A DNA stretch of 55,390 nucleotides from the NCBI GenBank assembly GCA_903842235.1, contig CAIMLG010000102.1, positions 1 to 55,390 on the forward strand. Direction: 5' to 3'. The notes below the pieces were generated by a model that saw only the letters and a list, made by a program, of their open reading frames with translations, did not search any database and was not told where the DNA came from. This document shows, piece after piece, positions 50,230 through 55,390 of the stretch. The stretch comes from an uncultured Verrucomicrobia subdivision 3 bacterium. GTDB taxonomy: Bacteria > Verrucomicrobiota > Verrucomicrobiia > Limisphaerales > UBA11358. Position numbers and translations under genes: made by a program. Positions within the stretch are counted from its first letter, which is position 1. The number at the start of each line of letters is the position of its first letter.

Positions 50230-52112
50230 AGGCCCGGTTGCTGGCTGCGGGGCTGGCGATATTTTTGCCGACGGTTGGCTCGGCGCAAAATCAGCCGGAA
50301 CGCATCCTAGCGTTTGCCAGCCAGATCGAAGTTCGGTCCAATGGTGGGCTGGCGGTGACGGAGACGATTCAGGTTGATGCCCAAGGCCAGCAGATCCAAC
50401 ACGGCATCTACCGGGATTTTCCGCAGCTTTACAAAAATGGCGCCGGACGGCGGGTCCGGACGGGATTCGTGGTTCAGCGGGTTCTGCGCGATGGCCAGCC
50501 GGAAGCTTTCCATCTGGCGAGCCGCGAAAACGGCCCGCGGGTCTATTTTGGATCGGCCGCGACGTTCGTGGCGCCCGGCCGCCACACCTACGAACTGACC
50601 TATACCACCGATCGGCAGCTGGGGTTTTTCCAGGAGCATGACGAATTGTATTGGAACGTCACCGGCAATGGTTGGATATTTTCCATCGAGAACGCCACCG
50701 CCACGGTGACGCTGCCGGCGGGCACCGACATTACGAAAGTAACCGCCTACACCGGCCCGCAAGGCGCGCGCGGGCGCGATTTTACGGCGAGCCAGGAGAC
50801 CAATGTGGCCCGGTTTGCCACCACGCGGCGGCTGCCGCCGGAAAACGGCCTGACGATCGTTGTGGAATGGCCCAAGGGCCATGTCGCCGCGCCCACCGGG
50901 TTGACCCGGTTAGGCTATCTGCTGCGGGATAATCGCGGCCTGATGCTGGCCTTGGCGGGGCTGCTGGTGACGACAGCCTATTACTGGCTGGCGTGGCGCG
51001 CGGTGGGCCGCGATCCGCGCCGGGGCGTCATCATTCCGCGCTATGCGCCGCCGGCGGATTTTTCGCCGGCGGCGGTGCGCTATCTCGGGTGGATGGGCTT
51101 TGATAACACGGCGTTCACGGCGGCCATTCTCAATTTAGCCGTCCAGGGCGTAATCCGGATCGTCGAACGTAAGGAAGGAATCTTCCGGCACAAAACCTAC
51201 CAGCTGATTCCCGTGCGGAATGCCCGCTATCAAATCTCCGCGGCGGAAGACCTGGTCCGGCGGGAATTGGTGGGCGACGGGATGCCGGTCAGTGTGGTGC
51301 AGGAAAATTACGCCTCGTTTCAAGCCGCGCGGAAAGGGCTGCGAGATTTCTTGGCGGCAAAGATCCAGGCGACCTATTTTCAAAATCATTTTCCCCACAG
51401 TTTACTGGGCAGCCTGTTGGGTCTGGTCAGCCTGGGGGCGATCCTGTGGGATCAAGTCGAACCGCCGGCGATGGCCTTCCTGCTGGGGGGATTTTTCCTG
51501 GCGCCGGTCTTGGCCATCGCGATTGGCTGCCGCTTGAACCGGGCCGCCGGGGGGGTGTTCGCGGGAGCCGTTATTTTTGCGGCGGGGGTGGCCTGGAAGT
51601 ATTTTCACCAGCCGTGGTGGCTGGTTTTGTTGCCAATGATATTCGGCATGCTCGCCGGAATGTTTCATTTTCTCCTGAAAGCTTATACTCCGGAGGGCCG
51701 GAAGATCATGGATGAAATTGAGGGCTTCAAGCGGTATCTCAGCGTGGCCGAACAGGACCGGCTCAACCTGGAAAACCCGCCGGAGCGCACCCCTCAACTG
51801 TTCGAGCAATTCCTCCCCTATGCGCTGGCCTTGGGCGTCGAACAAAAATGGTCGGAGCAATTTGCCGGGATTCTGGCGGCGGCGGGCACTGCGCCGGGGC
51901 AAAGTCAGTATTCGCCCGCGTGGTATTCCGGCGATTCTTGGAATCATCTCGGGGCCACTTCCTTTGCCACCGCCATGAGCGCCTCCCTGGATGGCGCCAT
52001 TTCTTCTGCGGCCACCAGCCCGGGCTCCAGTTCCGGCGGCTCCAGTGGGGGCGGGGGTGGGGGTGGCTCATCCGGCGGCGGCGGCGGCGGGGGTGGCGGC
52101 GGCGGCTGGTGA
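50226..52112 (+). CDS. DUF2207 membrane protein with glycine-rich tail
   Basis: A 628-residue protein. The signal peptide (about 1-20) precedes an extracytoplasmic DUF2207 domain (about 25-225, 'ERILAFASQIEVRSNGGLAV', 'GIYRDFPQLYKNGAGRRV'). A helix (about 238-260) follows, then a cytoplasmic segment with 'PRYAPPADFSPAAVRYLGWM', two or three more helices (about 395-480) and a tail of Gly/Ser ending in Trp, common in this family. The start is GTG at 50226, overlapping the lemA stop. The function is unknown; the LemA/DUF2207 pair may build a membrane complex. It ends 6 bp before dprA. Confidence 0.87.
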   Translation: MKARLLAAGLAIFLPTVGSAQNQPERILAFASQIEVRSNGGLAVTETIQVDAQGQQIQHGIYRDFPQLYKNGAGRRVRTGFVVQRVLRDGQPEAFHLASRENGPRVYFGSAATFVAPGRHTYELTYTTDRQLGFFQEHDELYWNVTGNGWIFSIENATATVTLPAGTDITKVTAYTGPQGARGRDFTASQETNVARFATTRRLPPENGLTIVVEWPKGHVAAPTGLTRLGYLLRDNRGLMLALAGLLVTTAYYWLAWRAVGRDPRRGVIIPRYAPPADFSPAAVRYLGWMGFDNTAFTAAILNLAVQGVIRIVERKEGIFRHKTYQLIPVRNARYQISAAEDLVRRELVGDGMPVSVVQENYASFQAARKGLRDFLAAKIQATYFQNHFPHSLLGSLLGLVSLGAILWDQVEPPAMAFLLGGFFLAPVLAIAIGCRLNRAAGGVFAGAVIFAAGVAWKYFHQPWWLVLLPMIFGMLAGMFHFLLKAYTPEGRKIMDEIEGFKRYLSVAEQDRLNLENPPERTPQLFEQFLPYALALGVEQKWSEQFAGILAAAGTAPGQSQYSPAWYSGDSWNHLGATSFATAMSASLDGAISSAATSPGSSSGGSSGGGGGGGSSGGGGGGGGGGGW

Positions 52113-52118
52113 AAATTT

Positions 52119-52562
52119 ATGACTGAGCACGAAGCATTCATTGCGCTGAACCTCATCGAAGGCGTCGGACCGGTGCGCGCCCGGTCGCTGCTGGAACATT
52201 TCGGCGAGGCCTCGAAAATCCTTTCCGCCTCCCGAGCGGAACTCCTCCGCGTCCAAAACATCGGCGATGACATTGCGGAAAAGATTTCCAACTGGGAAAG
52301 AACCGTGGATCTCGCCGGCGAGTTGAAGCGCATCGCCGATTTTGGCTGCCACGTACTGATCCAGTCGGATGAGCCTTATCCGCCGTCGCTACGGGAGATT
52401 TATGATCCGCCGCTGGTTCTTGACGGAACAATATGTAAAAATGCATACTTCCCCCATGAAGAACGCGCCAGCGCCAAAGCCTGCATTACGCAGAGCGGTT
52501 TCGTATATTCGTTTCTCATCGCCACGTCAGGAGTTGGGAACGAGTTTGGAGCGCCAGCTTGA
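52119..52562 (+). pseudogene. dprA: dprA, 5' fragment interrupted by an integrated element
   Basis: Codons 1-101 match the start of DprA/Smf: a helix-hairpin-helix type N-terminal domain ('ALNLIEGVGPVRARSLLEHF') and the linker 'DEPYPPSLREIYDPPLVL'. In intact DprA this is followed by 'Y..G' and the Rossmann fold that loads RecA on incoming single-stranded DNA during transformation. Here homology stops after the Leu codon at 52419-52421. The remaining 46 codons are unrelated sequence read out of frame through the start of the recombinase gene. The Rossmann domain is absent from the window, so DprA should be non-functional unless the element is excised. Confidence 0.85.
52405..52440 (+). other. 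Probable left attachment site (attL) in dprA
   Basis: The dprA homology ends near 52421 and the recombinase start is at 52441, so the crossover should lie close to 52410-52430 (around 'CGCTGGTTCTTGACGGAACA'). Large serine recombinases typically sit next to one end of the element they mobilise. The exact core cannot be fixed without the right end, which lies beyond 55390. Confidence 0.55.
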
Positions 52563-54003
52563 GGGAACCAAGGAATTTTGCGAGCGCCATCATCTTTTCC
52601 TCGACGAAGAAATTGAAGACCTGAAAACCTCTGGCTTCAGGGGCAAAAATTCAGCCATCGGCAATTTGAAGGCGTTCATTGATAAAGTCAAACTTCGCAA
52701 AGTCCCACCTGGCACCGTTTTGGTAGTGGAGGCACTAGACCGTCTCACAAGAAATTCCGTGACCGAAGCGACAAATTTGCTGACAACCATTCTTATGAAC
52801 GGCGTGGATATTGGGCTAGTGTCCGAGGATAAAATCTACAGCAACGAATACATCAACAATAACCCGTTCGAGCTGATTGTAGCCGTAACGTGGCTGATTA
52901 GAGGTGGAGACGAGAGCAAGCGGAAGTCCTACAACACTACCAAAAACTGGAAGCTAAAGATGGACGCTGTAGTTAGGGAGAAGCGACCAGTGGCGCTCAA
53001 TCCCCCATGCTGGCTGATTTACAAAAACAATGGCAAGGGAACGCTAGGCTGGTGGGTGCTGGACGAAGCAAAGGTTGAGCTGATCCGCAAGATCTACAAA
53101 GATTACCTGAAGAGCGGTCTAGGCATCTGGCAGCTCACGCACGCGATGAATGAGAACAAGGTGCCAGTCATCACTAAACGTGCTACGGCTGATTCAAAGT
53201 GGCAGCGCATCACTATGCACCGCTTGCTGACTGACAAGGCTGTAATAGGAACCTACGTCAATGTTGAGCCACCAGTTGAGAAGTATTTCCCTGCTATCAT
53301 TGACGATGACACATTTTATGCCGTTCAGAACAAGCTAAAGAGCCGAATTCGCCACCGAGGCAGGAGCAACTTGAGGGACATCAGCCTGTTCAAGGGCATT
53401 TGCAAGTGCTTCAAATGTGGCAGCACCATGACACGGATTACACGCACACGAAAGGGCGTGCTAGAATACCGCTACCTGTATTGTCATGGTTCGATTCTAG
53501 GCACTTGCAAGCCGGCCAAGGCAATCAATTTGACGAAGTTCGAGCACGCATTTATGAAATACACCTTTGGAAGCCAGACAGCGGTGAAGTATTTCAAGGA
53601 GGAAGAGGAACCTGACGACAAGCTACCCCGTGCTATTGCAGCGGTTGACGGCAGCATACAGGATAAAACTGCTAGAATGGAGCGGCTGGCAGAGAGCATT
53701 GAAGATGGCAAAGACAGCCCAAAGGTAATCTCGGATCGCATACGAACGCTAGAAGGTGAAATCGCCCAACTACGCGCAGATAAAGACAAATTGCTAGGTG
53801 AGCTGAATAATGTTTCCACATTTGAAGCGGACGCGATGGAGTTCTACTTGTCTAAGCCTAAGTTGGAAAAGTTGGATTCACCGGATAGGCTAAGATTGAG
53901 AGAGATTATACGAAGATTTGTAGTGAGCATGGTGGTAAATCCGTTTGAGAAAACGGCCACGTTCACTACGATTGCAGGTAAAACACGAGAAATGACATGG
54001 TGA
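52441..54003 (+). CDS. Large serine recombinase (site-specific integrase)
   Basis: A 520-residue recombinase. The resolvase domain (about 15-165) has 'AVSYIRFSSPRQELGTSLER' with the nucleophilic Ser in 'RFSS', and 'VVEALDRLTRN' with catalytic Arg. The recombinase domain follows (about 185-290, 'GIWQLTHAMNENKVP', 'MHRLLTDKAVIGTYV'). A zinc ribbon comes next ('CKCFKCGSTMTR' and 'YCHGSILGTC', about 330-370), then a coiled coil (about 410-475). This is the layout of phage and element integrases that carry out attP x attB recombination. ATG 52441 ('MHTSP') is chosen; ATG 52456 is possible. The frame further upstream is dprA DNA in another frame. It probably integrated this element into dprA. Confidence 0.93.
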   Translation: MHTSPMKNAPAPKPALRRAVSYIRFSSPRQELGTSLERQLEGTKEFCERHHLFLDEEIEDLKTSGFRGKNSAIGNLKAFIDKVKLRKVPPGTVLVVEALDRLTRNSVTEATNLLTTILMNGVDIGLVSEDKIYSNEYINNNPFELIVAVTWLIRGGDESKRKSYNTTKNWKLKMDAVVREKRPVALNPPCWLIYKNNGKGTLGWWVLDEAKVELIRKIYKDYLKSGLGIWQLTHAMNENKVPVITKRATADSKWQRITMHRLLTDKAVIGTYVNVEPPVEKYFPAIIDDDTFYAVQNKLKSRIRHRGRSNLRDISLFKGICKCFKCGSTMTRITRTRKGVLEYRYLYCHGSILGTCKPAKAINLTKFEHAFMKYTFGSQTAVKYFKEEEEPDDKLPRAIAAVDGSIQDKTARMERLAESIEDGKDSPKVISDRIRTLEGEIAQLRADKDKLLGELNNVSTFEADAMEFYLSKPKLEKLDSPDRLRLREIIRRFVVSMVVNPFEKTATFTTIAGKTREMTW

Positions 54004-54300
54004 AATTATGATAAAACTACTAAAATGGTTTGCATTGCTGGCGTTTTTGCTTCGACTCCGCAGGGAGCGCGGCGGCAACATTTGGGATAAACGACGCGAA
54101 AAATGAGTTTTCTGGATTGAGCTGGCAAGACGCGCGGATCGCGACGAGCCGCCACGGAAACCACCGAAATCGCCGCCATGAAAATTGGTGCAAAGCCGGC
54201 CAAGATTTGGCAGACTCCGGAGTATGGCAAAAATCAGGACGGCGAAGGCCGCTGCGCGAATGGTTCACCCATCCGATGAGTTTTTAATGCAAGAACCCGA
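54004..54300. other. Gap in the integrated element with short ORFs only
   Basis: It contains short frames such as 54008-54106 ('MIKLLKWFALLAFLLRLRRE', 32 codons with a hydrophobic start) and 54178-54279 (33 codons). None has a recognisable family, and none extends far enough to be convincing. GC content rises here compared with the recombinase gene, so it may contain a decayed gene. Confidence 0.3.
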
Positions 54301-54924
54301 ATGATTGCAAACTGTCAGTGTAAAAAATGTTCGCAGATGTTGGCCTTTGAGGCTGATGATGTTGGGGCAACAGTCAGTTGTCCAAACTGCGGGAGCGATA
54401 CGCAGTTGGTGAGTCCTAGCATTCCGCCCGCAAATGGTGAAAAAGTGGATGACGGTGAATTTTACGTCTGGCTTGACGATAAGGCGGAAGGACCATTCCA
54501 GAGCCAACAATTGATTGAGTTGGCGAAACAATTTCCTGAAATGGCATGGAGTTTTGCTGGTGGATCGGAGTGGAATCGTCTAGCAGACTTCCAAAAAACA
54601 ATAGAAAAAGTCAGACAGAAAGACCTTGCCGACAAAAAGACAGCCAAGCTCAAAGCATTGAGAATCCAAAAAAAAGAAGTGCAGGAGTTGAAGCGCCAAC
54701 TATCAGCCAATATGACTGCGCTTCGCAATGAAGCTCGAAGACAGAGTTCAGGGGCGGGTGGAACTTGGCTAGGTCTCTATGATAGTGAATTAGCAGCTAG
54801 TCAGCGCCGGGGCATTCGTCAGAAAAAAGAGGCTTTGATACTTCCGCTTGAAAAGAAAAAAGCAATCGCTGATGGAATTTTAGCGCAGATTGACAAGCAA
54901 ATCATAGAACTCGAAGCGAGCTAA
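54301..54924 (+). CDS. Zinc ribbon, GYF_2-like and coiled-coil protein
   Basis: A 207-residue protein with a zinc ribbon (about 5-32, 'CQCKKCSQMLAF' and 'CPNCGSDTQLV'). A GYF_2-like domain follows (about 52-95, 'FYVWLDDKAEGPFQSQQLIE', 'WSFAGGSEWNRLADF'), then a long charged coiled coil (about 100-205, 'EKKKAIADGILAQIDKQIIE'). No transmembrane helix is seen, so it should be cytoplasmic. GYF_2 domains bind other proteins. It is cargo of the integrated element with unknown role. Another gene follows after 14 bp. Confidence 0.75.
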   Translation: MIANCQCKKCSQMLAFEADDVGATVSCPNCGSDTQLVSPSIPPANGEKVDDGEFYVWLDDKAEGPFQSQQLIELAKQFPEMAWSFAGGSEWNRLADFQKTIEKVRQKDLADKKTAKLKALRIQKKEVQELKRQLSANMTALRNEARRQSSGAGGTWLGLYDSELAASQRRGIRQKKEALILPLEKKKAIADGILAQIDKQIIELEAS

Positions 54925-54938
54925 CCATTGAAATCGAC

Positions 54939-55390
54939 ATGAGCAATCAATCAACTAGCGATCCAAACACTACGCGAGTAGCCGAAGTTCTAGAAAAGGC
55001 TGAGGCGGGTTTGCCTGGCTGGTTGGCATCTCTAAATCAAAATCTACGCGCCCGCCTGACGGTCGAACTCATGTTATTAAAAGTTACAGGCAGCCCAGTA
55101 GATTTTTTCCAGCGCGCATTCCGAAACGATTGCGTAGTAGTTGTCAGTTTTATTCTTTACGGAGGCAAGGGGACACTCACCCCAGAAGAAGACGCCTTTC
55201 TACGAAATCTTCTGAAATGCACGCATGACGCGACGCCGGCATCTTCCTCATCGCTACCTGATGTGCTCAACCGACTACTCGAAACACGTGAAGGAACGCA
55301 TATTCTAACAATCCCACGAATTGTTCGCGTGTTACCCAATGCTATATCTGTTTACAGTATAATCACATTGCGAAATACTGCAAAACAAAC
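54939..55390 (+). CDS. Hypothetical protein, 3' end beyond the window
   Basis: An open frame of 150 codons from ATG 54939 to the edge without a stop. It begins 'MSNQSTSDPNTTRVAEVLEK' and continues 'AEAGLPGWLASLNQNLRARL', 'SPVDFFQRAFRNDCVVVVSF' and 'GKGTLTPEEDAFLRNLLKC'. The frame has protein-like composition and the AT-richer codon use of the element. It lies 14 bp after the preceding gene, so the two are probably co-transcribed. I do not recognise a family; the middle looks alpha-helical. The full length is unknown. Confidence 0.65.
   Translation, partial: MSNQSTSDPNTTRVAEVLEKAEAGLPGWLASLNQNLRARLTVELMLLKVTGSPVDFFQRAFRNDCVVVVSFILYGGKGTLTPEEDAFLRNLLKCTHDATPASSSSLPDVLNRLLETREGTHILTIPRIVRVLPNAISVYSIITLRNTAKQ

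Larger units (their letters stand above)
52422..55390. mobile_element. Left part of an element integrated into dprA
   Basis: From the dprA break to the right edge the sequence is visibly more AT-rich and its codon use is different. The first gene is a large serine recombinase, and the other two genes are unknown cargo. No phage structural, conjugation or resistance gene is in view. The element is open at the right edge of the window, so size and type (prophage, integrative element or simple transposon) are undetermined. Confidence 0.75.

Noticed and set aside
1..55390. CRISPR arrays or rRNA genes
   Set aside because: No regularly spaced identical repeats with unique spacers and no rRNA-like sequence were seen. 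The regular repeat at 190-640 is the coding TPR repeat.

Overview
The window is a GC-rich bacterial chromosome segment, most likely from the Verrucomicrobiota (Pedosphaera/Limisphaera-like). This is inferred from the gene content: many secreted PQQ-type beta-propeller paralogs, a pseudopilin of the '[20 protein letters not shown]' type, secreted proteins with a C-terminal 'QRFYR' tail, a DUF2851 protein, a LemA/DUF2207 pair, and numerous small palindromic repeats, some of them inside coding sequence. No rRNA gene or taxonomic marker is present, so the assignment is provisional.

Layout. 1-1.1 kb: a TPR protein that looks truncated, and tRNA-Leu(CAA). 1.2-7.6 kb (minus strand): a tightly coupled four-gene unit of beta-propeller, GT4 glycosyltransferase, LolD/MacB-type ABC ATPase and a very large FtsX-type permease. 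7.7-23.8 kb (plus strand): the most unusual part. It is a largely overlapping gene cluster with five PQQ-type beta-propeller proteins (one fused to a PhnD-like solute-binding domain), two NHL-type propeller proteins carrying vicinal-cysteine motifs, a tiny twin-arginine Cys protein, a NapG-like Tat ferredoxin, a NapH-like membrane iron-sulfur protein, a NuoE/thioredoxin/NuoF/ferredoxin fusion, and a [2Fe-2S]/FAD protein related to GltD/NfnB that lacks the NAD(P)H-binding subdomain. I read this as an uncharacterised electron-transfer system that would carry electrons between cytoplasmic NAD(H) and the membrane and periplasm. 23.9-28.2 kb: secreted proteins, a pseudopilin and an S1/P1-like nuclease. 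28.3-31.4 kb: a deacetylase, prmC and murA.

31.5-36 kb: a small protein, a Ser/Thr kinase, a putative MITE, and an envelope operon (LptE-like and BamD-like). 36.06-38.0 kb: about 1.9 kb without a convincing gene, holding palindromes and an IS110 remnant. 38-46.7 kb: the C-terminal half of a split carB, recQ, glyS, an AI-2E family permease and infC, separated by palindromic repeats. 46.8-52.1 kb: a DUF2851 protein, hypA-hypB, and lemA-DUF2207. At 52.1 kb dprA is cut after about 101 codons by an element whose first gene is a large serine recombinase. The DNA becomes visibly more AT-rich there and the element continues past the right edge.

The main points to follow up are the redox/propeller cluster, the FAD protein without an NAD(P)H site, the serine-recombinase insertion into dprA, the split carB, and palindromic elements inserted in frame in glyS and probably in prmC.
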